A stretch of DNA of 64,000 nt from NCBI GenBank assembly GCA_026901365.1, contig QLOH01000125.1, positions 620,001 to 684,000 on the forward strand. The letters are read 5' to 3'. Below are positions 11,451-23,033 of this stretch, one piece after another. Each line of letters starts with the position of its first letter. The first letter of the stretch is position 1. This DNA is from Sesbania bispinosa (taxonomy: Eukaryota > Streptophyta > Magnoliopsida > Fabales > Fabaceae). Under the pieces are notes generated by a model. The model saw nothing but the letters and a program-made list of their open reading frames with translations, was not told the origin of the DNA and made no database searches. The position numbers and the translations under genes were made by a program.

Positions 11451-11464
11451 TGGTACCAGAGCTT
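11451..11464 (+). other. Primer-binding site of SIRE-b
   Basis: TGGTACCAGAGC two bases after the LTR end. It is the initiator tRNA-Met type with one difference from the usual TGGTATCAGAGC. It sets the LTR boundary. Confidence 0.8.
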
Positions 11465-12126
11465 GCCTCTAGGGTTGAACTCACTTAACAGTGAGAGAGG
11501 AAAAGATCAAGGGAAAATGACAAACCATGGAGCTGCAATGTTCATCCCAGAAGGATCTTCTACAAACAGACCACCAGCATTTGATGGGAAGGATTATTAC
11601 TTACTGGAAGGATAGAATGAAATTATTTCTAGAATCCCAAGAAATTGATCTTTGGGACATCATTGAAAAGGAAAATTTATTCCAGTAGTAAGAAGAACAA
11701 GAATCCTGCTTCACCTAAAGAAGGAGAATTAGAAGTTCAAGAAGAAGCTCCTCAACCTAAAGCCAGAGAAGAATGGACTTCAGAAGATAAGCAAAAGTAT
11801 CTTCTAAACTCCAAAGCCAAGTTCTTTCTTCTCTGTGCTCTCAGCAGAAGAGAATATGACAAGGTTGTTGGATGTTCCACTACAAAAAGAAATATGGGAC
11901 ACACTCAAAATTGCACATGAAGGAACTGACCAAGTAAAAGAATAAAAAATTAACATCTTGATTCATCAATATGAGATGTTTAACATGACTGAACATGAAA
12001 CCATTGATGAGATGTTTAGCAGATTCATTGTCATCATCAATGACCTAAAGTATCTTGGCAAAAGTTATTCCAATCAAGAGCAAGTTAGAAAATTCTTAGA
12101 AGTCTCCCAAAAATTTGGAGACCAAA

Positions 12127-13082
12127 TGATGTGAATCCAAGGTGGGGCGGCCAAGGGAGTGCATGGCTGATTAGTATTATTTGTTTTTATTGCTTTCAAT
12201 AAACAATGTAGTCGTTACAAATGTATCATCATGTGGCTAGTTGTTACAAACAAAGAATTGAAAGGAATTGAAGCTACAACGGTTACAAGGAGACAAGGCA
12301 TTAATTGCAAGGAAGTTACAAATTGAAGCACTTGTTGGGAGATTCTTTTAGGCTATCAAATGCGGCCAACCAATGAATCAATTGGCTGATTCCTTAACCG
12401 AGATTGAGCGGCCAAACATGTGCAACAAAGGGCTGAATTATTATCATAAAGGAGAGGCCAACATGTGATGAAATTGAAGAGTAAAGACCATTCATTGGGG
12501 GCGGCCAACATATGTTAATGTTTGATCAATTTCATTCAATTTGTAACATATTTTGGCTGAATTATTTAGTCACATGGAGCGGCCATCATAGGAGTTTATT
12601 AACTGAATTATAATTCCTTAATTTAGAGAATGATGAATAGCCACAAAGGAGTAAAAGGGGGCGGCTACATAGGATAAGTTTTAGGCTATAGTTTTAATTA
12701 TTTTTATTTTGATATTTCATGAATTTCTAGGAGTTACAAGCTGGTTGTAACAGGTCATTGCATGGTACGCATGAATCTATTTAAGGGACATGCAAGGCAT
12801 GCAAGAGGGTAGAAGTTTTATGCAATTTTATCAATCAAAGAGAGTGTCTCTCTTATTTTCTTGTTTTGTCAAGAGTGAGGTTTATCAAGGGTTCTTCACC
12901 TTTGTGTGTATAATCTCAAGGACTTATCTTTCATCCTTGAAAGTGTGACGTCTATCAATTCCATTCCATCTTCTTACCTTTTATCCATTTTCTCGTTTTA
13001 ACCATTTCCCAAATTTCCTACTTATGATCATTCCAACCTAGATAGATCCGTAAAACGAATCCACCTCCTTGGATTCTCGTTA
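12127..13082 (+). repeat. 5' LTR of element D (956 bp)
   Basis: Begins TGATGTG at the CCAAA duplication and ends before the primer site near 13085. It is 150 bases longer than its partner because it keeps a segment at about 12180-12330 that the right LTR lacks. GGCGGCCAA- and GCGGCCA-type motifs recur along it. Confidence 0.8.
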
Positions 13083-13114
13083 GTTGGTATCAAAGCTTCG
13101 GCTCTGGGTTTGGA

Positions 13115-13399
13115 ATGGCGATGGAAATTTACTATACAAGGTGTTTAATCGAAGGCCACCCATGTATAGTTGCATACGATTATGGAAGCGACGACAATGT
13201 TGTGAGTCAAAGATTGGTGGAGAAACTCCACCTACCAACGAGCTTTCATCCGGATCAAGTGTGGATCACATTCACTGTGGGGCAGTGTGAGAAAGAAGTA
13301 TTATGTGATATCGCTCCCATGGACTCTTGTCATCTTCTTTTAGGATGGTCATGGCTTCGTTATAAAACACTCGATCTTGATGACGCTCACTTTCTTTGA
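13115..13399 (+). pseudogene. Protease-like fragment of element D
   Basis: 94 codons aligning with the gypsy aspartic proteases elsewhere in this window: TRCLIEGHPCIVAYDYGSDD, then VVSQRLVEKLHLPTSFHP, then VLCDIAPMDSCHLLLGWSWL. The active-site triplet reads D-Y-G where elements A and G have D-S-G, so it is probably inactive or was never a true protease. There is no gag or zinc knuckle upstream; the ORF starts 30 bases after the primer site. Confidence 0.65.
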
Positions 13400-13526
13400 G
13401 GCATGAGGGACGTAAGATTAAGTTCAAATTTCTGACACCAAGCCGAGCCAGTGAGTATCAATGTAAGTTGAAGGAGAAAATAGAAAAAGAAAAGAGAGTA
13501 AAAGAAGCAAGAGAGAGTGAAGAAAA

Positions 13527-13952
13527 ATGAGAGAAAAAGAAGAAAATGAAAAAGAAGAAAAGAGAAGAGAAGAAATAGAAAAAGAAAGAGAAGAGCAGAT
13601 GAGAAGAAGAGAAAGAGAAAGAAAGAAAAGAGAGAGAAAGAGAGAAAGAGAAAGAAAAAGAGAAAAGAGCGAAGAAATTTTATTTGTTAATGATTTTTCT
13701 TCTACTGTTTGTGATGTTAATTTACAGGAACAAGAGGATGGGCATATGAATAAAATACACCAACTCCCATGTTTGAAGAGGAAGCTTGTTGATATTGTTC
13801 CTAGTGCTCCATTATACGTTCAGCCCACTATTGAGAGCCAAACTCATGAGGATATTGAAGACAAACACATGGAGTCTTTTGATTTTGAAGCTGAATTACA
13901 TTTGTTTAACAAAGAACTCTGCAGGTTTGTTGACAAGAAGAATTGCCCTTGA
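13527..13952 (+). CDS. Highly charged Lys/Glu/Arg-rich ORF of element D
   Basis: 141 codons. Residues 1-50 are almost entirely E, K and R (for example REKEENEKEEKRREEIEKER), which predicts a long charged helix or coiled coil. The rest is acidic and unremarkable. Downstream frames around 14030-14125 carry VVFDPGG-like and ALRFGTN..EEGG-like remnants just before the polypurine tract. These resemble the C-terminal ends of plant gypsy polyproteins. No function can be assigned. Similar charged blocks occur in elements A and B. Confidence 0.45.
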   Translation: MREKEENEKEEKRREEIEKEREEQMRRRERERKKRERKRERERKREKSEEILFVNDFSSTVCDVNLQEQEDGHMNKIHQLPCLKRKLVDIVPSAPLYVQPTIESQTHEDIEDKHMESFDFEAELHLFNKELCRFVDKKNCP

Positions 13953-14128
13953 TCGTGGTGTTTGGATTTGGAAATTAATAATGAAGACTTCCTTGATGCA
14001 TAAAGAAAGAACGACCAAATCTGAATTTTTACAGGTTGTGTTTGATCCTGGAGGTTGGGTTTGTTCATTCCAATTTAATTGAATAAAGCCTTAAGATTCG
14101 GGACGAATCTTCTCGAAGAAGGAGGGTA

Positions 14129-14934
14129 TGATGTGAATCCAAGGTGGGGGCGGCCAAGGGAGTGAATGGCTGATTAGTATTACTTGTTGGGAGATTCTTT
14201 AGGCTATCAAATGCGGCCAACCAATGAATCAATTGGCTGATTCCTTAACCGAGATTGAGCGGCCAAACATGTGCAACAAAGGACTGAATTATGATCATAA
14301 AGGAGGAGGCCAACATGTGATGAAATTGAAGAGTAAAGACCATTCATTGGGGCGGCCAACATATGTTAATGTTTGATCAATTTCATTCCATTTGTAACAT
14401 ATTTTTGGCTGAATTGTTTAGTCACATGGAGCGGCCATCATAGGAGTTTATTAGCTGAATTATAATTCCCTTAATTAAGAGAATGATGAATAGCCACAAA
14501 GGAGTAAAAGGGGCGGCTACATAGGATAAGTTTAGGCTATAGTTTTAATTATTTTTATTTTGATATTTCATGAATTTCTAGGAGTTACAAGCTGGTTGTA
14601 ATAGGTCATTGCATGGTACGCGTGAATCTATTTAAGGGACATGGAAGGCATGCAAGAGGGGTAGAAGTTTTATGCAATTTTATCAATCAAAGAGAGTGTC
14701 TCTCTTATTTTCTTGTTTTGTCAAGAGTGTGGTTTATCAAGGGTTGTTCACCTTTGTGTGTGTAATCTCAAGGACTTATCTTTCATCCTTGAAAGTGTGA
14801 CGTCTATCAATTCCATTCCTTCTTCTTACCTTTTATCCATTTTCTCGTTTTAACCATTTCCCAATTTCCTACTTATGATCATTCCAACCTAGATAGATCC
14901 GTTAAAACGAATCCACCTCCATGGATTCTCGTCA
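14129..14934 (+). repeat. 3' LTR of element D (806 bp)
   Basis: Matches 12127-13082 apart from substitutions and one deletion of about 150 bases near 14182. It ends GTCA at 14934, followed by the target duplication CCAAA. Confidence 0.85.
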
Positions 14935-15424
14935 CCAAAAGTGACAGCAATTCAAGAAGCTAAGGATCTTGCTGTCTGAAATTAGATAAACTCCTTGGTT
15001 CACTAAAACTTCATGAGCAAGAACTCATGGATGAATTCCCAAGGAAAGGAAAATCAATTGCTCTAAAAGCTAGCACATCCAGAAGAAACTGCACAAATTC
15101 AACTGAAGAAAATGTCTCTGATGAAGAAGAATTGTCATATGACAATGATGATGAACTTGCCTTCATCTCCAGAAGAATCTAAAGGTTGATCAAAAGAAAA
15201 GGCAAAGGCAAAAGATTCTTCAATCTCAAACATCAAAAGTTCATAAAACTGTATTTGTACCTGCCAAAAGGCAGCCTCCAAATGTTCTTGGTGTAACAAA
15301 ATTGGACATATTGCCCATCACTGTTACAGAAGAAAGAGGAGCTTCAGAAGAAATGTATCTAACCATTCAGGACCCAACAGAATTTGGGTACCTAAATCTC
15401 TATTGTCCTATGATGCAGGAACAA

Positions 15425-17660
15425 GAAAAAACCATCAAGAAGAAAGGGCAATGGTTCTTGGACAGTGGCTGCTCAAGACATATGACTGGAGACAAAAACA
15501 AATTCATCAATTTACTTAAAATAGAAGGTGGAACAGTAACCTTTGGAGACAACAACAAGGCACATATTAAAGGTATTGGAAAGGTAGGTATAAGGAATTC
15601 TACCCAAATTAATAATGTTTACTATGTGAAAGGATTAAAACATAATCTTCTTAGCGTAAGTCAACTTTGTGACAGTGGCTATGAAGTTATGTTTTCAACC
15701 AATATTTTGTGAAATTAGGGAATCGTCTACTAAGCAAGTGTTGTTTTCAGGAATAAGAAACAAAAATCTATATAGTATCAGCTTAGAAGAACTACCTGAT
15801 TATACTTGCTTTGCTTCCTTTGAAAATGACAAATGGATTTGGCATAGAAAAGTAGGACAGTTAAATATAAAAAGTATTTCAAAACTTTCTAAACTGGATT
15901 TGGTTAGAGGATTACCTAAAATCAAGTTTGAAAAGGATAAAGTATGTGATGCATGTGCTAAGGAAAATAAACTCATTCTAGCTTTTATCCTAAAAATGTA
16001 ATCACCACTAAAAGAGTTTTGGAACTACTACATATTGACTTATTTGGTCCTACTAAAACACCTAGTTTGGGAGAAAAAAGTATGGTCTTGTTATAGTGGA
16101 TGATTACTCTAGATTCACATGGGTTTTATTTCTCACCACCAAAGATGAGTCATTTGATGCTTTCAAAATCTTCTCCAAGAAGATACAAAATAAAAGTGGT
16201 CAACTCATTGCTTCTGTAAGAAGTGATCATGGAGAAGAGTTTGAAAACTTTTCTTTTAAAAGATTTTTTGATGAAAATGGAATTTCTCACAATTTTTCAT
16301 GTCCTAGAACTCCACAACAAAATGGAGTTGTTGAAAGGAAAAATAGAACTCTCCAAGAGATGGCTAGAACTATGTTAAGTGATAGTGGAATTCAAAAATA
16401 TTTTTGGGCTGAAGCAATATCCACATCATTCTATATACTTAACAGAGTTTCCATCAGAAGCATACTCAACAAAACTCCATATGAGATATGGAAAGGAAGA
16501 AACCCCAACATTGCATACTTTCATGTTTTTGGATGTGATTGTTATATTTTAAATAACAAAGAAAAACCTTAAAAAGTTCGATGCAAAATCTGAAAAAGGG
16601 ATTTTTCTTGGATACGCTACTACTTCAAAAGCTACAGAGTTTACAATGTCAAAAATCAAACCATAGAAGAAATCATGCATGTTATTTTCAATGATACTAA
16701 CCTTTCTTCTCAAGGAAAGTACAATAATGAATCAGATGATGAATCTGATAAGCTTCAGAAGATATCTTTTGACAATAAGAACCCATTAGAAGATGCTACA
16801 GAACAAGAAAAGCCTACAAAAAATTCTACAGAAGATGACTGTACACATAAGGAATATCTTCCTAAAAGTTGGAAAATGATTATTGCTCATCCCCGTGAAC
16901 AAATCATTGGAAGTACTATAGAAGGAGTAAAACCCAGATCTCAATTAAGAAGAAATGAAAACAGTGCAACTCTTCTATCTCAAATTGAACCCAAAAATGT
17001 GAATGAGGCTCTAGAAGATGATTCATGGATAAAAGCCGTGAAAGAAGAGCTGGATCAGTTTGAGAAGAACAAGGTCTGGACACTTGTTCCTCTCCAGAAG
17101 ATCATTCCATAATTGGAACAAAATGGGTGTTCAGAAACAAGATGGATGAAGAAGGAAGAGTGATCAGAAACAAAGCAAGGTTAGTAGCTCAAGGCTATAA
17201 CCAACAAGAAGGATATTGTGATGTTGATTATGCTGGAGATAGATTAGATAGAAAAAGCACAAGTGGTGGATGCCAATTCCTTGGAGAATCTCTAATATCT
17301 TGGTCATGTAAGAAGCAACCCACCATAGCTTTATCTACTGCAGAAGCTAAATATGTTTCTGCTGCAAGTTGTTGCTCACAAATGCTATGGATAAAGCATC
17401 AAATGAAGGACTATTGCTTGAGGTACTCTAAAATTCCCTATCTTCTGTGACAATACTAATGTCATTAACATGTCCAAGAATCCAATACATCATTCTAGGT
17501 CCAAACATATTGATATAAAGTATCATTTTATAAGAGATCATGTTCAGAAGCATGAGATTGAGTTAAAATTCATTGAAACCAAATTGCAAATGCTGACATT
17601 TTTACCAAACCACTTGTTGAAGATAGATTTGAATTTATTAGGGATAAGTTGAATATGTGC
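15425..17660 (+). pseudogene. SIRE-b pol pseudogene with the reverse transcriptase core deleted
   Basis: Copia order is readable. The protease-like motif WFLDSGCSRHMTG lies near 15450-15490. The pre-integrase domain carries WIWHRK near 15835. The integrase core spans 16020-16572 with DDYSRFTW, a SDHGEEFE segment and TPQQNGVVERKNRTL. The entry to RT follows (WIKAVKEELDQFEKNKVW, RNKARLVAQGYNQQEG, 17020-17215). At 17216 the frame passes directly into RNase H (YCDVDYAGDRLDRKSTSGG, LSTAEAKY), so the RT catalytic region including YVDD is absent. RNase H ends near 17660 with IFTKPL-like text. Frameshifts near 15710, 16000 and 16570 and several stops add to the damage. Confidence 0.85.
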
Positions 17661-18230
17661 AGATTAAACTTTTAATTGTCTTTGTTGTGTATAAGGAATT
17701 AATTCTTCTTATGAAAATAGAACTGTTGTGTTGTATCTTCTGAAACTGCACCTACAGTTTCATACCTTTTGCAACAGAAATATATATATATCTTCTGGAA
17801 GGTACATGCTCAGAAGCTACTCCCTACCATAATCTGACAACATGAACAACTTTAGTCAAAGTACTATGAAAAGTCACCATCAGTTTATCTTAATCCTAGT
17901 GCCAAATTATTAAAAATTGTATTTTAGGTCAACCTTGAAAGTGACCTGGCACGAGTAGGATATGCTAACCAAATGAAAGTTTAGAAAAGGTGTCTTTTTT
18001 CCTATGCTTTTATAAAGCCTAACTATTGCACAAATAGAGTAATAAGTATTCTGACCGTTAAAGCAAACAACTACTTCTAAAAATCTGCGTGCCTCCCTCT
18101 CTCTCTTTCACTCTCTGCAACTCTTTCTCTTCGTTCAAACGGCTAGTAGGAGTCTGTATATGAGGACCTTTTCTTAGCTGAGAAGGATCACATTCTCTCA
18201 TCTTCATTTCTTTCAGCTTGTCATATCCTA
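17661..18230 (+). other. SIRE-b spacer between pol and the env-like region
   Basis: Non-coding AT-rich DNA after RNase H. It holds a short TA run near 17780 and a pyrimidine-rich tract (CTCCCTCTCTCTCTTTCACTC) near 18090. No gene is seen. Confidence 0.5.
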
Positions 18231-20690
18231 TTGCTCAAGCCAAAAACCTCTCTGCTCATCCAACCTAACAAGCCCCTGTTTTTCAATCTTTCTCTGAAAA
18301 TTGAAAATGAGGATAAAATCCATAGCCATAAAAAGAATGCCTCTTCTCCTGGAACATCAGAATGCTCCTACAGTAGCACGAAATTCCTGAAGCAGCTGGG
18401 AGGGAAATTATTCAATTCAATGAAGTGCTTGAGGTCCAACCTCTATCAGCGGAACCCCCTCCAGTGCATGCACCTTCTCCTTCTGCAAATGCCACCTTCT
18501 TCCTCAACTCCTTCCACTTCTAATATCCAAGCTTCTACCATTTCAGTGGTTCGAGTCAGAAGGTCTGATAGATTAAAAACTGGAGCTAGTTTTCACTTCC
18601 ACAGGAAATGACCCAAACAACCCCATTGGGCTTGACTCTCCATCCTATGCTCAAATTAGAAACCCTCATTCATCCAGTAGTGAAGAAAATGAGTCAAAAG
18701 AGACAAATAATAGAAATGACAATTGAAATGATTCTGAAAGTGATCCTTTTGAGGGATCAGAAGATGCAAATATGGACCTATTTCAAGAAGAAGAATTGTT
18801 GAAGGTGTTTTATGAGAAGTGGGAATGGAAAAACATTATCCCTAGAAGAATCTTTTTGTTTAGAGAAATTAGAAAAGTCGGATGGGATGTAAACCATTTT
18901 GTTAAGAAGCAAGGATGAGGGGGACTACCTTCTAATTAGAGAACCTGTCTATCCTAGGCTGTCAAAGCATTCTTGCTTCTTGCAAGCAATATAGAAGTGA
19001 TGGAAATTCCCCTGGTTGTTGAGATTAAAGGGTCAACCATTATCCTCACTCTAGAATCAATATAAGAAGCAATAGGTATTCCACCTTGCTCCAATCACCT
19101 ATATGATGAAACTTGGTATGCTTCTGCTGGCATTACCAAAGAAGAAGTCATCAAGAGAGTCTTACCTTAGCCTAATTCAAAACTTCTGTCAAGTCAACTC
19201 ATTCCATATGCAGATTATTCCATAAAATTTGTTGCTATTCCATTTTGCCTAGGGCTGGAACCTTAGAGAGAGTTTCATGACCCAGACCTCCTCATTATAT
19301 ACCATCTTCTGCAAGGCATACCTTTGTCTCTTTCATATATCATTCTAAGAGGAATGGTTTCTGCTGCTAATCCTCAAAGAGCATATGCTAGCCTTCCTCA
19401 TGGCATGATTTCTGTCTAGGATTTTTAGATTTCATCAACTGCCCCTTGAAGGAGAAGAAAGCATTGACACCTACACCTTCTTTGACAGAAGCAATATAAG
19501 AAAGATGCACATAGAGAAGCTGGAACCTTCACAGTTTTCTCTAGTAGCAGTGGATAATGAGGAAATCTCTGAAGGTCCTAAAGTACCAAGGACAAAGAAA
19601 AATAAGGAAGAGCTTTAAACCTTCTCCAGAAAGAGGAAAGGATTCCCAAGAGATGTGCCCATTTCTTCTAGAAGAAGCTACATCCAGTAAGTACAGAAAA
19701 TCACTCCTTCTCTAGAAGATAAGGAAGAATCCTCTATCCCTGTCCCTCCTAGTCCATTCACATATGAAGAAAGTGAAGAAAATTCTCCTGCCAGCTTTGG
19801 AGAACAAGAACAAGCATCTCAACTGCATGCTCCTTCTGAAAACTCCTTTGGGGATGATAAGGAAAATGCGGTATGGATACTGTTGAGATTGTCACAGAAG
19901 CTGTTGATGTTAAACCCTCAGAAGAAGTTAGGGATACCTCTTTAGAAGCAACTGACAGTGCTTCTGCAGAAGGATACCTACCTGCCAAGACTTTGGCTAT
20001 GATGGCCAAAAGTTATTCTGAACCTCCTCTCTTTGATACCTCCCTACCTATTTTGCAAGAACAATCTCCTGCAATTCCAGAACAAGCTAATGAACCAGAG
20101 AAAACTGAAGAATTGCACATTTCTGAAGAAGAAGAAGAAGAAGAAGAAGAGGAGGTGCAGAAGGAAGAGATCCAATCTTCTCCTTCTGCAGGGACTTTTG
20201 GGACTGACATTGTAAACCAATTCCTTGCCTCTCCCATTCTTGATTCCAATATTCTTGCTGTTGTACCACATAGAGACAATATCCCTGTTATTTATACTCA
20301 TCTCTCCTCTATGGAGACTTTCCTTTCAACAGCTTAGTTCAGAAAGAGAACCAATTCCTTCTTTTGAACCTATAGAGAAGGGTTATGAAGCTGCTAAGGA
20401 ATCTGTTGCACATCTGATGATCCTTCCTCCTCCAACTCTATTGAAAAACACGTGAAGAAGATGAAAGCTAATATTAAGAAGTTGTTTTTCAAATGTAAAT
20501 ACACTCTAGAACTCTGTCAATGAGATGATTGAGAGGTTCACTCAACATCAAGTTCTGGTTCAACACTTTTGTGCTTCCTGCAATTGCACCACAGGCTCCT
20601 CCAATGCCTTTTGCACCTTTCCAGCCTCCCCAAAACATTCTCAAGCCTACTACTTCATCATCTTTTGATCACTCCTCTCCTTCCAAATAG
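18231..20690 (+). pseudogene. SIRE-b env-like region, decayed
   Basis: Several frames together retain an env-like Sirevirus ORF. Near 18960-19260 reads VKAFLLLASNIEVMEI, then EAIGIPPCSNHLYDETWYASAG, then LIPYADYSIKFVAIPFCL, with interspersed stops. This follows the same layout as the intact ORF at 1668-2648 (VLEFWNN..., EVIGVPARGEQYFHKWES...). A 3' section (19873-20337) is an acidic 154-codon ORF with a Glu run encoded by (GAA)n near 20126-20155. The Ser/Phe-rich minus-strand ORFs over that run are artefacts. Non-functional. Confidence 0.65.
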
Positions 20691-21216
20691 AGGATGATGA
20701 TTCTGTTCTTCTCCTTCAGCACATGACTATTTTTTTGATTGATGACAAAGGGGGAGAAGTAGTATAAGTAGTCTATTGTTAGGGAGTCAGTATATTGTTA
20801 GGGATCAGGATTTGGATAGGATTTTTTTATTTTTGATGTATACTGATGGATCATTTGCTTAATGAATGTAAATGCATTTTGATAAATCTTTGAATGATGC
20901 ATTCTGTTTTGCAAAAACTACTCGTGACTTTGAAAAGCATCTTAAATGACAAAATCTGTTTTGCAATGTGTTCATGATCATATCAATCGCATATATATCT
21001 TTTGTAGCATTACACAAATAAATCCAATTGCATAATTATTATTCTACTGCAATATGATATGAAATATCTTCTGCAAATAAGCTGACTAAGTTAAACAAAG
21101 ATCTCCTCAAAATCATAGCATAAATTCAGGGGGAGTTTTCTGTCAATATTGTATATCAAAAATCAGAATCATACAAAATAAATTTTGAAGAGTTGTCATC
21201 ATCAAAAGGGGGAGAT
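20691..21216 (+). other. SIRE-b 3' non-coding tail with multiple polypurine tracts
   Basis: AT-rich tail. Polypurine tracts read ACAAAGGGGGAGAAG near 20743, TCAGGGGGAGTT near 21127 and CAAAAGGGGGAGAT ending at 21216, the last one abutting the LTR. This matches the layout of SIRE-a. Confidence 0.65.
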
Positions 21217-23033
21217 TGTAAGGTCCAAGAATCCTCCTAAGTGGTTTTAATGATGACAAACTATCAAAATTCACTTGTCATAATTCTGATTTAAAAGGAA
21301 CTAATTATTTCACTTGAGTGTATGATAAGAAGATACAAGCAGGAATCCTCAGAAGATAGAAATAAGGTCAGAAGAAAGAAATCAACACTCTCACACTACA
21401 TCAAGCTGTAAAAATGTTTTCAACATCTTGAAGTACTGAAATGATGAATGAAAGCAAGAAAGCAATTGAGAAAATAAAGAGAAAAGTTTTTTGTAATAAG
21501 ATTCAAGAAGAATAAGTTCTGCAGAAGATACAGAAGATGCATTTCTATGGAAGAAACATGATTGGAAATATAAGAAGCAATTCAAAGAACAAGAAAGGGA
21601 AGCCTGGACATTAAATAATTGGACTAAACCCAATTCAGTCCTTAAAATCGGATTCCCAGACTTGGATCAAATTATAACATATTAGAAGGAAGATTCACTT
21701 TGTAAAAAGTGAAAGCAACACTTTTCTTGAGATTCATGACTTCCTCAGCTTCCCTAAGATGCAGTCAAACAAAAATTACACTCTGAAGGACTCTACAATT
21801 CTCATATGTCATTAACAATCCTCTACAGTAGAAGAAGGATATTCTGCAGAAGAAATCTATTGTCAGACATGCTGTTGTAGAAGAAGCAGAATCCTAAATT
21901 CTGTTTTTCTTATTTGTGTAGCTGCAACTGAGTCAAATATATTTGGAATAATTTATGTCAAGCAAAATTAACGCCCATAATGTGCTCCCAGATGAAATGG
22001 GTGCAGAATTCATAAGTTTTTTTTTTTCTGCCAGAAGAACATCCTACAGAACGTAATGACCAGTGAAAATGACAGTTGTACCGGAAAGAGACAGCTTGCA
22101 ACTTGATAGGGACAGCTCAAGGAACACAGCTGGAGGTCCAAGCATCTCTCCAACGGCTATTTCCTCCAATCTCCTATAAAAATAGGAGTTTCCCTTCAAT
22201 GTGAAACACACCTCTCACCAGAAGGAAGCTTCAAATCTTCAGAATACAGTACATATCTTCTGGGCAATTTCTCTCTCTTCAAATCTCTAAGTTTCTGCTA
22301 CCAAAAGTCTTGAGAGAGAGCTGACTCATCACATTCCCTGCTGCGCATAAGTATATTAATTTTTTAGCCTTGTATTATCATTTCACTACTCACATCTTTG
22401 TAAAATCACAAGGAGCTTAAGATGTTAGTTGCCTCTTGTGACTGTGTAGTGTGCTTGTAACCTGAGAGGTTTAACTGGATTGTTGTGAGATAGACTGAGC
22501 AGAAAGGTCTGCAGAGTGTGTTTGCAGTGGTTAGTGGCTGTACTCTTCTGCAAAAGCCTGCAGTAGTAAGTGTAAAGCCTTAAGAAGGGAACTTGTTAGG
22601 AGCCTGAAGAGGCCTTGCAAAAGAATACTAGGGGTAAAGTGTACCCAAGGTGACTGTAAACTGAAAGTTGAAGTAAGAAAATCCTACTTGGGTTAGGGAC
22701 TAAAGTAAGCCTCAGGTTGGAAGAGGTGAACCAGTATAAAATCTGTGTGTGCAACTATTCTTACCCTTACTCTTTTTATTTTATATTGATTACATGTTCA
22801 TAAAACTATTTTGCAAATACCTAATACCCTAAGTAAGTGATACTACAAGAGTTCCTATTAAGGAATCATATCTTCTGCATACTATACATATCATAACACC
22901 ATCTCTCTGAGTCTTGTCTTCTAATACTCAGCCAAGTTTCACTTGAGCAGAATCTGTATTAGAAGGAATCTTGCAGAAAATCAAAAGAAATCACAATTTC
23001 AAACCCCCTTCTGTGATTGGAATTTCAACTTCA
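21217..23033 (+). repeat. 3' LTR of SIRE-b (1817 bp)
   Basis: Begins TGTAAGGTCC after the polypurine tract and ends CAACTTCA. It is complete, unlike the left copy. A TATA-like CCAGTATAAAAT lies near 22730. Transcription from this LTR would read rightward toward the aldehyde dehydrogenase gene. Confidence 0.85.

Larger units (their letters stand above)
12127..14934 (+). mobile_element. Element D: small non-autonomous gypsy-like LTR element nested in SIRE-b gag
   Basis: LTRs at 12127-13082 and 14129-14934 both open TGATGTGAATCC. They end GTTA and GTCA, so the left end has lost the canonical CA. A perfect 5-bp target duplication CCAAA flanks it (12122-12126 and 14935-14939). The primer site TTGGTATCAAAGC follows the left LTR, and the polypurine tract GAAGAAGGAGGGTA precedes the right. 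The 1.05 kb interior holds only a protease-like fragment and a Lys/Glu/Arg-rich ORF, with no RT or integrase. The protease resembles those of Ty3/gypsy elements A and G in this window, so it probably parasitises a gypsy relative. Confidence 0.85.
11517..15324 (+). pseudogene. SIRE-b gag pseudogene, split by element D
   Basis: The likely ATG is at 11517 (MTNHGAAMFIPEGSS). The reading frame breaks within 80 bases after DGKDYY. The copia gag pattern continues in shifted frames: WTSEDKQKYLLNSKAKFFLL (11771-11830), a domain resembling the 7754 fragment, and the IWRPK motif cut at 12126. It resumes at 14935 with VTAIQEAKDL and an acidic stretch. A zinc knuckle CSWCNKIGHIAHHC lies at 15283-15324. 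Removing element D plus one copy of CCAAA restores collinearity with the 7754-9850 gag. The product would have been a nucleocapsid precursor, but this copy is dead. Confidence 0.8.
9851..23033 (+). mobile_element. SIRE-b: degenerate Sirevirus (Ty1/copia) with both LTRs, interrupted by element D
   Basis: The left LTR (9851-11448) and right LTR (21217-23033) match over 1.6 kb. The left copy lacks the first 217 bases. In order the element holds a tRNA-Met primer site, gag, protease, integrase, the start of RT fused to RNase H, an env-like region, a multi-polypurine tail and the 3' LTR. Every coding part carries stops or frameshifts. Element D is nested in gag. The 5-bp target duplication cannot be tested because the left end is truncated. 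Confidence 0.85.

Noticed and set aside
20013..20301. Ser- or Phe-rich minus-strand ORFs
   Set aside because: Antisense of a (GAA)n tract in the SIRE-b env-like pseudogene; low complexity only.
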